Both the position numbers and the translations under genes were made by a program. From Patiria pectinifera (lineage: Eukaryota; Echinodermata; Asteroidea; Valvatida; Asterinidae), in assembly GCA_029964075.1 (NCBI GenBank), contig CM057129.1:9973430-10037429 (forward strand): 64,000 nt of DNA. The letters run 5' to 3'. Positions 12,285 to 24,163 of the stretch are shown piece by piece. Within the stretch, counting starts at the first letter, position 1, and each line of letters begins with the position of its first letter. The notes below the pieces were generated by a model. That model saw only the letters and a list, made by a program, of their open reading frames with translations, searched no databases and was not told where the DNA came from.

Positions 12285-13112
12285 TTATTCGGAGAAAAGG
12301 AGGAAGCCACTGAATGAGGTGTAGTGTTCGGTCGAAGAACCCTGCGCCCTACCGTACATGGTAATGTACACCGAGTCTCCTCGCTGCAGGACCATTACCG
12401 CGCTACCAGACAACTGACCTAGTTGATTTGATCTATCATATGTAGTGATCACCTTGTAGTTATTTTTAACAAGATGGATGTAAAGATAACCGCTGGTGCT
12501 ATACTTAAGAACAGAGAACGTAAATACGTAGGTGCCTGGCACACTACAGGTGAACGTGCCGGTCTCGAGATCGAAGCTGGTACCCGGAAGAAGGGTCTCG
12601 GCCTGCTGGAATGGCAAACGGGTGTCGTGACTCGTAGAGGTATCCGAGTGGCTGGTCCTTACCACCGTGAATGCCACCCGCAGGATGGAGTCGTCTGGTG
12701 TCTCTCCTGGTTCACCCTTCTGACCTTTGACACCAGTTTCCCCGGTTCCTCCTTCAAAACCAGGTAGCCCTCTCGGACCTATTTTTCCAGGCAGACCAAT
12801 CCCATCATCACCTTTAGACCCAGTGTTCCCAGGTGCTCCCCGCTCACCCATAGGTCCAATAGGGCCAATCTCACCTTGCTGACCTGCATCGCCCTTTGAC
12901 CCCGGCTGACCGTACGGCCCCATCGGTCCTACTGGGCCAGGCAGACCTGGTATGCCGGGTATTGCAGCAGGTCCCTGGCAGCACTGCTGACACACCTGAG
13001 ACCCAGGACCATCACCGTCCGAGGGAACCGGCCCAGTAGCGGAAGCTCTGAGCTTGACAGAGTTACCCAGAAGGAGGGCGATTGACAGAATGGTGGCCAC
13101 GCAGATCCTCAT
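12285..13112 (-). CDS. Secreted C1q-like protein with collagen stalk, paralog 1 (unit A)
   Basis: A 275-residue protein. Residues 1 to about 19 are a signal peptide (hydrophobic core [12 protein letters not shown]). CQQCC at 41-45 could link subunits by disulfides. Residues 53-136 are collagen-like Gly-X-Y triplets (about 28) with one imperfection, G-I-G at 104-106. Residues 145-275 form a C1q globular head, recognised by [25 protein letters not shown] and FSGFLL. Such proteins are secreted oligomeric lectin-like or complement-like recognition molecules; the ligand here is unknown. The ATG at 13112 is preceded by a consensus acceptor (TTTCCTTTCAG), so a 5' noncoding exon is likely, and an in-frame ATG further upstream is probably intronic. 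AATAAA on the minus strand overlaps the stop codon (12284-12289). Confidence 0.92.
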   Translation of the reverse strand: MRICVATILSIALLLGNSVKLRASATGPVPSDGDGPGSQVCQQCCQGPAAIPGIPGLPGPVGPMGPYGQPGSKGDAGQQGEIGPIGPMGERGAPGNTGSKGDDGIGLPGKIGPRGLPGFEGGTGETGVKGQKGEPGETPDDSILRVAFTVVRTSHSDTSTSHDTRLPFQQAETLLPGTSFDLETGTFTCSVPGTYVFTFSVLKYSTSGYLYIHLVKNNYKVITTYDRSNQLGQLSGSAVMVLQRGDSVYITMYGRAQGSSTEHYTSFSGFLLFSE

Positions 13113-13443
13113 CTGAAAGGAAAACAATAAAGGGCCTAAAATTACAAACAAAATCACTACGTAAAATGAAGAATTTGTATACGAGACATAATTGGAAGGA
13201 ATCATTATTCAGAGAATATGTCGGCAGTGGCCTATCCGAGAGCAAGGGGATAACGTGTAAATAAAAAGTGGGTTCTTTTTATATCTGTTGCCATGGCAAC
13301 TACGGGCAATCCACACTTGTTAGTATTATTGTTTTGCCCGCCGATAAAAGTTTGGAAAGAAGACGGAATTACATTTTTTTTTATGGGGACGGCACGCCCT
13401 TTCCACGGTCATGATAGAATCAATTAAACATCATCACACCAAC

Positions 13444-13511
13444 CTCGATGGTTTGCTCTTGAAATCTTAAAGATCAGGTCCAAGAAGAGATCACAAGGAG
13501 TTCAGTGTAGG
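13444..13511 (-). other. Putative 68-bp 5' noncoding exon of C1q paralog 1
   Basis: On the minus strand the segment is bounded by TTATTCAG on its 5' side and GTTGGTG on its 3' side. Exactly 68 bp lie between these signals in all three paralogs and none contains an ATG, as expected for a 5' UTR exon. The intron to the coding exon would be 331 bp. A TTTATA (TATAAA on the minus strand, 13543-13548) lies upstream, so this could instead be the first exon with a TATA promoter. The two readings cannot be separated here. Confidence 0.5.
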
Positions 13512-14309
13512 CTGAATAAATTAATAAAGAAAAGCGGTAACGTTTATAAGTAGTAAGGAATGAAATAATGTTATTATTGGTTTGAATCATATTGTGAGGT
13601 TTTTTCTTTTTTTTTTCATTTTTATAAATCATCATTCGAAAACAGGAACAGTTACACACTTGTAAATAATGAACTAAATTATTATTTGACCGGTATTTTC
13701 CTGGCCGAATACCTCCAGAAAAACAACATGTTTTAATGGGGCTCTTTGAAATTTCTCGGGTAACTAAATGCTGCCTGAAATCACCATTCAATGTATTCAA
13801 ACACATTCATTAAAATAAGAATTCCTTCCTCCCCCAAATGTATGCATTTTTAGGAACTATCAAGCGACTGAAGAGTTTTTGAAAGCATAACGCGAGTTTT
13901 TAAACCAGCAAATTCTTCATTCCAATAGCTTTTTTCCCGTCTAACTGCACAACTTGCCCGTTCAATATTCGAACACGTTCATTCAAATTCGAATATAAAC
14001 GCGCAAGCATTTTCAAACCCAGTTGAATTTAGCGAACGATCAAAATATTTAAGGGCATCTTCACTTTACGCGTAAAAAAAAGGAGGCAATTTAGGTATTT
14101 AGGTAACTTCGCCCCCGGCAATAAACTCTCTGGATCCGCCCTTGAAGATATTATATGACAGTGTTAAAACAAAGTATAAAATGACATAAGGTTTTGATAA
14201 AATTGTATACAGGAACGTACAAAGAAAATATAAAATGTCAGGGAAGGAAACATGAAATGTACACATCAAAAGTTAACAATTTATTGAGCAATTTAAGAGA
14301 CACGGTTTG

Positions 14310-14345
14310 CTGACTGGGGCTCCCTTAAGGGAACCCCAGTCAGAG
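14310..14345. repeat. Short hairpin at the 5' side of the LINE fragment
   Basis: GACTGGGGCTCCCTT is followed directly by AAGGGAACCCCAGTC, an inverted repeat with one mismatch. It lies at the junction between unit A sequence and the LINE fragment. Confidence 0.6.
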
Positions 14346-16372
14346 GGTCAGAGGCGCCGTTTGTTCTGGCATGGTAAGAGCGCAGAAGAGACCCGAGAAC
14401 ACGGCGTTGGTTTTTAGTGAAAAAACACCCTGATCGCTACAACTGTACCACCGACAGGAGGCTCCGAACGCATCTTTGCCATTTGTATATCCACCAGCAG
14501 TGGACCAGCCAATCTGCTGGGCATTTACGCCCAACCCTCTGCTCTCCCCCTGAGACAAAAGACAAGTTCTACGAGCCAGTTATCTGGGCCAAGCGCACCG
14601 CCTTCCTGAAGTACAAAGATAATCCATTGACAAGGAACCCTAACCCTGAAGCTCTTAGAAAAGCCAGGAGCAAGGCTCAGCAAACAGCACGACACTGCAC
14701 AATCAACTACTGGCTCAAACTCTCCTCCAGCATACAAGCCGCGTCCGACACAGGTGACATCAGGGGCATGTAAGAGTTGATCAAGCAAGCCACAGGTCCC
14801 TCCATAAACAAAAACGGCGCCTCTCAAATCCGAGTCCGGTGAAGTCATCACCGACAGCAGCAAACAGATGGAAAGGTGGGCTGAGCACTACATGGAGTTA
14901 TATGCCACAGAAAACACAGTGTCAGAGGAAGCTCTGAATGGCATCGCAAGCCTGCCTATGACGAAGGAGCTTGACAAAGACCCTACGCAAGAGGAGCTCA
15001 GCATAGTCATTGACAGACTCGCTTGCGGCAAGGCCACAGGTGCTGATGGGATAACACCTGACATCGTCCAACTTGAGAAACCAAAGGTTTTGCCATATCT
15101 TCACGACCTCCTCTGCCTTTCATAGAATGAAGGAGCCGTCCCCAGGACATGCGTGGCGCCAAAATATCTCTACTCAGCACTGTGGGGAAGGTCTTCGCAC
15201 GCCTTGCCCTTATCAGGCTCCAGCTTCTGGCGGATCGCGTCTACCCTGAGTCACAGTGTGGCTTCAGGGCATCAAGCTCCACAGTGGACATGATCTTCAC
15301 TCTTCGACAACTGCAGGAAAAATGTCATGAACAGAGGAGACCCCTGTATTTCGCTTTCTTCGACCTTACGAAGGCCTTTGACCTTGTTAGCAGAGATGGT
15401 CTCTTCAAGCTGCTTGCAAAGATCGGTTGCCCTCCAAAAACTTCTCAGCATCGTGACATCTTTTTACAACAACATGCAGGGCTCAGTTTGTTGTGATGGA
15501 AAAACTTCAGAGACCTTCCCAATCTGCAGGGGAGTAAAGCAGGGATGTGATCTTGCACCGACCCTCTTCGGATTTGTTTTCTTTCTCCTGCAGTCGTTTA
15601 CATTTCGCTCATCACCTGAAGGCGTCTACCTACACTCAAGAGCTGATGGCAAACTCTTCAACCTTGCCCGCCTGAGGTCCAAGACCAAAGTGACAAGTGT
15701 ACTCCTGAGAAAAATGGTATTTGTAGATGATGCAGCTCTAGCATCCCACACAGACACAGGGCTCCAGCCATGAAGTCGAAACCTCACCGTCCATCTCTAT
15801 TGACAGCAAGACTCTAGACTGTGTGAGCACCTTTACGTACCTCGGATCAACAGTCTCCAACAACCTGTCACTTGACGCAGAACTGATCACCCGTCTTACC
15901 AGGGCCGCCGCAGTGAAGGCCGGGCTGGCAAAGAGAGTGTGGTCTGACAAGAACCTAACTGTGTGCACAAAACTCCAGGTCTACCAGGCATGCGTCATCA
16001 GCACTCTGCTATACAGCAGTGAGGCCTGGACCACCTACACAGACAAGAAAAACGGCTGAACAGCTTCCACCTTCGCTGCCTACGCCGCATCACATGGCAG
16101 GACGCCGCATCGCATGGCATTAGAAAGTCCCCAACACAGAAGTCCTGGAACGTGCCCACTCCGCCAGCATGTTCGCCATGTTGAGCCAGGGCCGCCTCAG
16201 ATGGCTCGGTCACGTCCACAGGATGGACTCCAGTCGTCTCCCAAGGGCCATCCTGTATGGCGAGCTTTTGTCAGGCTCCAGGCCAATTGGTCGCCCGAGC
16301 CTACGCTTCAAGGACGTGTGTAAACGCGACATGAGGCAGACTGGCACAGAGTTGCTGACTCGAGTCATGTGA
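14340..16372 (+). mobile_element. Decayed non-LTR retrotransposon (LINE) reverse transcriptase fragment
   Basis: Translated pieces in shifting frames give a reverse-transcriptase order: a pre-RT segment (14868-15125, with KATGADGITPDIV), RT core (15149-15430, GFRASSSTVDMIF and FFDLTKAFDLVSRDGLF), the RGVKQGCDLAPTLF motif (about 15530), the catalytic box FVDDAAL (about 15720), FTYLGSTVSNN (15830) and a C-terminal segment RLRWLGHVHRMDSSRLPRA (16190). At least five frame changes or stops break it, so it cannot encode an active enzyme. The endonuclease part is missing (5' truncation is usual for LINEs). Clade is not assigned. It is on the strand opposite to the C1q genes, inside what may be the long first intron of paralog 1. 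Confidence 0.85.
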
Positions 16373-16520
16373 CTTGGACTCGAGTCGGACTCGAGTCGCT
16401 ATTTTTGTGACTTGTGACTTGACTTGTAAATACCAGCTTTGACTTGTGACTTGACTTGGACTTACAAACAATGACTTGTGACTTGACTTGGGATTGCAAA
16501 AAACGACTTGTTACCAACCC
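16362..16520. repeat. GACTTG/GACTCGAGTC minisatellite
   Basis: Many copies of GACTTGTGACTTGACTTG and the palindrome GACTCGAGTC directly follow the LINE fragment. Such arrays are often part of DNA-transposon-derived repeats in marine animals; here ends could not be set. From 16520 to about 16970 I see nothing recognisable. Confidence 0.75.
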
Positions 16521-18437
16521 AAGTCAGACGCTACTCGAGCGACCCAATACACTTTAATTAAGCTATTATACTTTTATTAGCTTTTTCATTCCAGAAAATA
16601 GACCTCAGTGACTGAATCCAGTAAAATGAATAGTTCCCACTAGTTTAAAACGTGTTTAATAAGACTGTCACAACAAACTACAGTTTTCAATGACCAATTG
16701 TCTCTTGCTTAATGTAAAGGTTGAACAAACTTTGAAAGGAACCTTTCATAAAAAGAAAGCAGGCCTTTGTCAATTACATGTAAAATACCGGATAGCCTAA
16801 CCCATTGGTAGGCGTTTAGTATACATGAAAAATGAACAATAAAGTGTTAGTATACTACATGTAATCGAGTGAGGAAGTCTTTTTCACGGTCATCTCAACA
16901 TTTATTTCTACAATGTAAAGTAAATTTATTAAAGTATACAAAGGGCTAATATCCGACATATATGTGATAGTTAAGCTACAGTCTTTACAAAAAGAATTAT
17001 TTCCCTGATAGTGGGAAATTAGCGCACCTGTTTGGCTATTAGCATCAATCACCATCTGTTTGTCAACCATGACTGTGTCACGGAAAATCTTTAGGGTTTA
17101 CGAAAATATGTACTATTATTGCAAACCTTAAACACTGAAAATGTTGCTTCTTCAAAAAGATTTATAACAGAATCTACGTGCCATTCTCAGTGGAACCCTC
17201 CATGCAAACATGGCTGAATTCATCTGAAAGCTGGTCCTTCAAACATTGAAGTCGGACAGCAGAACAGACGGCCCAAATAATTTGTACAAACATCAACGCT
17301 TTACGTGATTCCTAGTAATGAATCCAGCTACATAAAGCAATTTGAACTTGAATAAAGTGTATGATCATGATGCGGTCCGTTCGTATGTGCGCCCTCTAGT
17401 CTAATCTGACCAGTGACACTTTTATCAGGCAATGCTGAAAAGAAACCCTCAGGCCCATACGTGTATAGTGATCAAAGCGGAATGGAGCACTGTTAACTAG
17501 TAAACTGACACAGTTTAAAAACAAGGCGCAGAGGGTATTGAGATTATCCTAATTTTAAATAACACAACATAGCACAGGATGTTTGAGATGTCCCGATTTC
17601 CTTTATACGTTCTTCCGTGGCCAACTTCCGCATAACCTTTAATCCTGAATTAGTTAGAGTGATTGCCGGAAAAAAAAGGTGAGCGCATCGCATCGGAATT
17701 GTATGTTTGATACAATAAACAAGGAAAACTAGCAAGATAATAAAGGGGGTGAATGGTCATACCGATATTATGGGTCAAGTGTCGAGCTCTCGCAATATTT
17801 CTTTCTTTTAACCAAAACAAGTTTTAATTTATCATCTGAAATATTGTGTAAGTGCGTGAACAATATGCAATTTCATGTAATACGCTCTTGAAAACCTTCA
17901 GCAAGGTATGACTAGAAATCTGGCGAACCTGAATGGCAATACAAACTATAAAACTTGCATAGCTTTAAAGTGTGCTATCGGTAGTGACAACAATTCAAGT
18001 GAATTTTCAAGAGCTAGATAGAGAAATCAGTCAGAATTTTGGACAATTGTTTGTTGAGAGTGCACCATGGAAGTAGCAGCGATAATACTATCATACAGAA
18101 ATTCCTTATTCTGAACAAATGCAATGAAAACCCTGATTATTTGCTCTTAACATTTATTGCCTGAAACTTTGGTCTCAAAAAATGTTGGAATGAATATGCA
18201 TCAACTGTTTAGACTAAGGGCTTATTCAGCTGTATTATATACATTATAATATCTGATGATTATATAAGCACCTATCGATAAGTTATCGAGTTACCGTATG
18301 GAAACGGGATCATCATGGTCGGAAATATTTATATCTCGCCGTTTTGGCTATAAGCAAATTTGTGTCAATGTCATATATCACAAAAGATAAATCCCAAAGT
18401 TAGCAGAATTATCGTAAAGATTGTTCTTAACACTCAC

Positions 18438-18515
18438 CGTGCAATTCTTGTTCGATCTTGCACACAGTTCTCTTGGGTTGTCGTCTGAACGTGAACATGA
18501 GCTGCGGTCGTTGTG
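18438..18515 (-). other. Putative 5' noncoding first exon of C1q paralog 1
   Basis: Minus-strand donor GTGAGTGTT follows ATTGCACG at the place matching 2098 in unit A. The next plausible exon in this direction is the 68-bp one at 13444-13511, then the coding exon at 13112. The intron would be about 4.9 kb and would contain the LINE fragment and the minisatellite. The 5' end is estimated from the upstream CRE. Proposed by layout only. Confidence 0.35.
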
Positions 18516-18539
18516 AGAAGCGAGCCGGCAGCTTGTGAC

Positions 18540-18785
18540 TTAAATATTGACGTCGATTTCCCGAGCAGTGACTGAGGAACTTGCAAGCCCGGTTTGCGAT
18601 TGGCCCCTTCGCGCTGTCAATCACACATCACTGACTCGCTTCATATTAATAAGACGGAAATGATGTTAATATTGCATTGTCAAATTTTAAGCCTGAAGCT
18701 TGTATCACTGACACTGATATAGCCGCATCTGATTGGTGGAATGGTCGTATGGATGTCGGTGACACAATCAAACACGTGGATTGTG
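18540..18785 (-). promoter_or_regulatory. Candidate promoter block of unit B
   Basis: Minus-strand order is E-box CACGTG (near 18775), CCAAT (18599-18603), CRE-like TGACGTC (18548-18554) and TATA-like ATATTTAA next to it. Same arrangement as at 2200-2440. Confidence 0.4.
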
Positions 18786-20726
18786 ATTGGCACCTGTCAA
18801 TCACAGACCACTCACTTGTGGTCACCGACTTGTTGGGTGACTAACTTTGATTGGTGAATAGAATAATGACGTACACCGGCCATACGTGATACAATCAGTG
18901 TTTGTTTTGCGCTTCGTGTTATTTAATGGAGCCACGCATTCGGTGGCTAGTATTTTGTAGTCAGGTTATGCAGTCTACTTTTTGATGGAAAAACGAAAGT
19001 GTAGTAATTTATCAGTGCATGTACAGTTGCCGCCCTCTTACGATGAAGTATACTTATTTTGCAGATTGCAGCCGCAACGGTTCCCAAAGGCAACTTTATT
19101 ATAACCATTCATCTATCCCCATCCACTAGTCAAACGTGCGCTCGGCCCGGCCAACTCCTCGGCATGCAATCGACCTTGCACCTGCAGACCCCCTCCTCGC
19201 TAATTGAGGCCCTCGCACCTCCGCTTATTGGGCCCAACCTATACCTAAACCCAAACACATTATTATGCCAACTCTGATCTTGACCCTCGCCTAAACAAAC
19301 CTAATCCCAAACTTACCCCAACTGTTTGGATCCTACCATGTGCAACAAACTTCTTTTCTTAGAAAACACTAGCCTTCAATAGCCTGATCTCCAAGCAAAG
19401 CACGAATCCCCATATTAAACCCCTGCCCCCACCATCCCTTTCCCCTTCTAACCAACCTGGGCAGCCAACGGCGGATCCCGAACCAATATGCTGAGACGAA
19501 GAATGGGGTGCTTATTTAATGTTTGAGTGTTTTTGTTCCCCTTTCTATTAATAGTTTCGTCGACAGGAAGAGTAAGAGTAAATCAATTTGTACAACATTA
19601 TACAGTCGTGTCGTGACATTGGTTTTTCGTTGGGTAACCTATCGAGTGCCACTGTTTTTAGTAATTCACTCATCAATTTTCTGCTGATGACAACTTACAG
19701 TTCCCCACTAAAATAGACCGGCCTATAAGAATACCTTGAGAAGACGGTGGCCCATATTCTACCGAAAGTCCAAAATAATCACTAAGTGTGCCCATGAGTA
19801 TGCCTGATTTCTAACAGAACAATACTGCCCACAATCCAAACAGTTCCTATTATTTTACCTATCTCGGGTTTGTCGTTTTCAAACCTATTTTTTTCGAGAG
19901 ATATCAGGCCACAAAGTAGTATTCATTGGCGTGGTTTATTAAAAGGACCTTAATTAAGACTCCTCATTTTCTGGAGGAAGTATTCAAAAGAGTTAAGCGC
20001 CTCCCCCGAGTCCCAGACAGGCTAAGTGGTGAGGCACGCCCTCTCTAGTTCTCCGGGTTACGCCACTGAGTTTGAAGTGACGTATCGTATCTCAACATCC
20101 GGCCGGGACCATGGGTTTGACCAAGAACGTATAGCAATAATATTTTTTTACTGAAATAAATCTGCCACGGGATATTTGAAAATCACTTTGGGGTGTTGGG
20201 ACAGCTATAACCAGTGGTAAAGAGGACAGGACGTCCGTACTATACGCCGTCTGGTATTAGGAGCTGGCCGCCTGTTTAAAGCGCAGATAATTTTTACTAA
20301 ATCGGGTACTTAGACCTCACCGCTGCACTTGGCAACGACCCTGCCCCTAGCATACCTGCCCGTAAGCTGACGTGGGTTCAACTTTCACCCTATCGAGCCT
20401 CTCTCACCAAGACTTTGCCACCCCCACCCCTCATCTCACCCATGTCCCATCAATCTGCAGGAAGCAACCACCTAATTAATGTCTTACAACCTTCAGACCC
20501 AACCCGACCTGAACACCCAACCCGACCTGAACATCCTGCCCCTTAACGGCGGACAGAACCAAAGTCTGGATGTGCTTCCAGTTATGTTAGGCTGTGAGTG
20601 GAGGGGAAGGGGGCAGGTAAAAGTGCCTGACACCCGGCAAGCTGGCCGTTACAGAATCGATAGGTGTGGGGATGCGTTTCAGTTTTCCTTCATTTTTTTC
20701 CAGACTACAGTATATACTAGCATTTT

Positions 20727-21058
20727 GGGTGGCGTGGGTGGCTTGTGAGTAACTTTGCTCGCCTCTCACCAAGGTGACCACGGTTCGAATACTGGCCGCG
20801 GATCACATGTGAGTGGAGTTTTGCGTTGGTTCTCTCCTGTGCCACGAGGATTTTTCTCTTTGTTCTCCGGTTTTCCTCTCTCCGGCGAAATCAAACACTT
20901 TCGATCTCAGGCTGTGCTCCGTGATCATACATGGGTCGATGCGGCCGGCAGCCATCGTGCCAGCGGCCAGACCACGTTGTAGCCGCGTCCTTCGCAATTC
21001 AGCATCCCAGCTGCGAGTAAGGATGATTAGCCCCCCAAATTATTAATTATTATATTTC
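20727..21058 (+). mobile_element. tRNA-derived SINE, unit B copy
   Basis: Orthologous to the SINE at 4760-5099: GGGTGGCGTGGGTGGC start, B-box GGTTCGAATAC (one change), ATT-rich tail. A short deletion removes part of the tRNA-unrelated body near 20955 compared with the unit A copies. Confidence 0.7.
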
Positions 21059-22494
21059 AAGAATCCGTGGGGGAAATGAAACGAGTGGACTTCGCCATCG
21101 TCTTAGTAATATTTACTGCTCTTGTTCAATTATTGAAAGATAAATAACTATAGGTATTAGATTCGAGACGAAAAAAAAAGCAAAATAACTATACAGAAAT
21201 ACAAAGTAATTCACTGAATTAGTGCAAATATTTTTAATATCAAATTGACTAGAATTGTTAATATTAATCACTGATTTAAGTGCTTAATAGGACATTTGTT
21301 CACAAGAGTCAGATTGGTATTTGCTCATTCATTTCGACGACAAATGATTTTTTTTCTTTTTTTTTTTAGTAAATATTCAAAATGCCTTTGCAATTCTACT
21401 TTCCGGAGAATTCGATTTCATTCTTCCAGAGTGTATTACAAGGGGCATGTTTGTCCCACATTATCAAAAACTAGTGTTTTCAAAACCTTGTTTTTTAGAA
21501 TTGATATTCTATATCTTATCACATGATATTACTAAATTAGTTAAGCAGTTAAAAAAAGAGATATTATGAAATGTAAATGCACTTGAAAATAAACAACACC
21601 TTTTGTGCAATAAAATAATCATTTGCAATAGAATTATAACTACGTTTTAACAATGTTCTGATAGTGTCACATCAACAACGAAAAAAGCATTAAATCGTAA
21701 ACAATCATTTCATCAGAATTAAACTCTAAGACCAAACTTTTAACACGTTAAAAATCCAATGAAAATAATTTGGCACACAAGAAATTTTTCTTTTTTATAG
21801 AAAGAAACAAATCCTTCCGAGGATTAATAAATGATACTGCATTGGGTGTGTCTCCGCCGGGGGTGTCTCTTATCCGGAGTAGCGTGAATTTAGGACCATA
21901 TGCAATACAGACTCATTGATATTATAGTGCGTGTCTAGCTGGTGATAATTAGCAGAGTGACCGCTCACGCGAGAGAGTTTAACCAATAATAGGGTGCTAA
22001 TAAGTCAATCACATGTAGTAATGTTTGTAGAAGACATAATTATGTGAGTTTTAAAGCAGCATCTTCATTCAAATTTTAGTCCAATTTTTCACCCTCGCTC
22101 ATTCAAATCTGCAAAACTTTCTTTCAAATGCACTGAAACACGGGCAAGCGTTTTCGCACCCGGTTGGGTTTAGCAAAAATATAAAAAATGTTTCAGAGTA
22201 TCTTCATTACCCGCATAAAAAGTGTGTATATAACAATGTGTTTACCAAAGTAAGACATTTTCAACCAATACTGGGGAAAAGGTGTTATACGATTTTACAG
22301 GAGTCTGATTTTCATTTGACAGCGGAAGCGAGCCTTTTTTAAAAATGAAGTTTGGATGAGAGAAATGTATCGGGAATCAGTATTAACCTAAGTGTCTGAG
22401 GAGCAGCACCATGGCCAGCTCCGGACATGGGGGAGGGGGGAGGGGCCATATTACCAGCTGGGGTGGGGGAACACCACAAGAAAACACACAATTG

Positions 22495-24163
22495 CACAGT
22501 GGTATAAGAACCAGACATCGGGTCCAATTTGTATTTTAGTTTTACTTTAAAAAAACCTCCGATTGGAGTCTGAAAAGCAAGTTTTTAGTATAAAATACCC
22601 TTCTTTCAAATGTAATGCACTGTTTTTGAGATATTACAATTGTTATGTAGGCCTACATTGACGTGAGTAAAGTGAAATAAAGGATTCATATCATGTTTAA
22701 ATATAACGTGTCTGCCAATGCATACAAAGGTTCTTTTTACATTTTGTTATCATTTGTAATATTGCCCATCTCTTACCCTTTCGAATGGTGTATAGTATGA
22801 TAAGGACCAATTAAAGGATGACGTTGAAACAAAACATTGAAAAAATCGACTAACATGGAACGAAATGTAATATTTCCATACATTTACGGTCGCACATTTT
22901 GAAGAGTACCCACCATAAAATGTCATAAATTGGTAATATTTTGAATGACTCAACATTCCTTGTCTATATTAAATGACGGAAAATTAGCGGAAATGTTCCT
23001 TTTGGCCGTACAAGACGAATTTCGGAACGGTGTTTTCGACAGAAATTCGACAGAAATATCGCCTCGTGCACGAAATAGCGCCCTCTGATGATAGGCATGG
23101 TCAGCAAAATCGAGCAATACTTCCCAGTGAGTTAGTACGTCGTCATCGCATCGTGTTCTTATAGAGAGTGGAGACATTTGCGACGAAAGGGAAGTATTGA
23201 GTAGTCGATATACCTTATTTCGTGCATTTACAATAAAATAAGCATATTTACTATCGATTGCATGGATTGTAGGGAGGGTTATTTAAGAAGACTTCGCAAA
23301 AACAATTACAGAGAAAAGTGGTTTTCGAATTTTTTTTCCATGGACATTCGACACGGGTTTCAATTACTTTTCGAGCAAAGCAAAACACTGGGGGAAATAA
23401 AGACCATTTCAGCCAACCAGGCGTGTTTTCCCGACCCAGGGAAACCAGAGACCGGAGCTGTTATTGTGATGTAAACTGCCAGACTTCTTCAGGCTTAATT
23501 GAAAACAAAGATCTTAATATTTCTTAGAATTTTTCTTTTTGAAATCGATGGCCCTCCGTTCCTTTTTTTTTCGATTGTGCATGGTCTCACAATATGTTTT
23601 CCCTGAAATGGACAAGTTGGACAATCAAATACGCCACCCTCTAAATGGGATATTAAATAAAATACGGCTGCACCACTTAAGAGCACCATTTTCGGCCGGT
23701 AAAAATACAACAGAAAATAGTAGTAAGATTAATCATAACATTTTGCAAATAAATGGCCTTATCACAGGAAATAGATTATCTAAAAAAAATAAAAATAATA
23801 ATCACCGTGAAATCTTGCATTTGCAAACTGGTTTAATTTTTATTTAGCATAGTAAATCCAAAATTAACAACAACAAAGAATGTTTGGCTTCCGTGCCGAT
23901 ACGGTGAGAAGCGACGGGCCTGTAATAAACATAAATGCGAACATCGTCGCAAGAGGACGCCATTGATAAGTAGCGCCCTCTTTGAAATTAAGCTCCAATT
24001 TTTTACAATTTTGGTGAGTTAGGTTTTAAGATAATTCCCTGCCTAGTTTTCTGTACCCAGAGATGGTATTTAAACATGCTTGATTTATTTTATAGGACAT
24101 TTGACCGTTTATTGTCCTGGAATATACTGATGTCTAGGTCACATATGGTTTTAAACCACTGTG
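22495..24163. mobile_element. Non-autonomous DNA transposon with CACAGTG ends and 5-bp target duplication (Transib-like)
   Basis: The 1,669-bp insert is present only in unit B. The left end reads CACAGTGGTATAAGAACC; the right end, reverse-complemented, reads CACAGTGGTTTAAAACC. It is flanked by AATTG at 22490-22494 and at 24164-24168. Units A (near 8705) and D (near 61915) carry the empty site, with ATTGCAGATAATG or TTGCAGATAATG uninterrupted. CACWRTG ends with 5-bp duplications are the published signature of Transib and RAG-like transposons. No transposase is seen: the longest frames are about 70-100 codons and unrecognised. Confidence 0.75.

Larger units (their letters stand above)
1..14310. 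repeat. Tandem segmental duplication, unit A (window start cuts it)
   Basis: The block aligns with unit B (about 16970-29960), unit C (30290-55600, interrupted) and unit D (56040-64000). Anchors: the AGTTAAG-TACAGTC stretch at about 630 recurs at about 16972; the GTCGGACAGCAGA-type stretch at 908 recurs at 17250, 30287 and 56150. The only convincing gene is the C1q-like gene at its right end. Between about 200 and 2000, 2450 and 3970, and 7700 and 12280 I see no gene, only sequence shared with the other units, homopolymer runs (a 25-plus A-tract near 9270) and the elements listed separately. Confidence 0.9.

Noticed and set aside
12474-12767. 97-codon frame opposite the C1q gene, also at 28060-28353 and 53433-53744
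   Set aside because: Antisense shadow of the conserved C1q head; conservation is explained by the sense gene.
13113-13205. N-terminal extension of C1q paralog 1 to an upstream ATG
   Set aside because: The extension is not conserved among the paralogs, and a splice acceptor sits directly before the shared MRIC/MKIC start.
22495-22540. A complete 12/23 recombination signal sequence
   Set aside because: The CACAGTG heptamer is exact, but no ACAAAAACC-like nonamer lies at 12 or 23 bp on either end.
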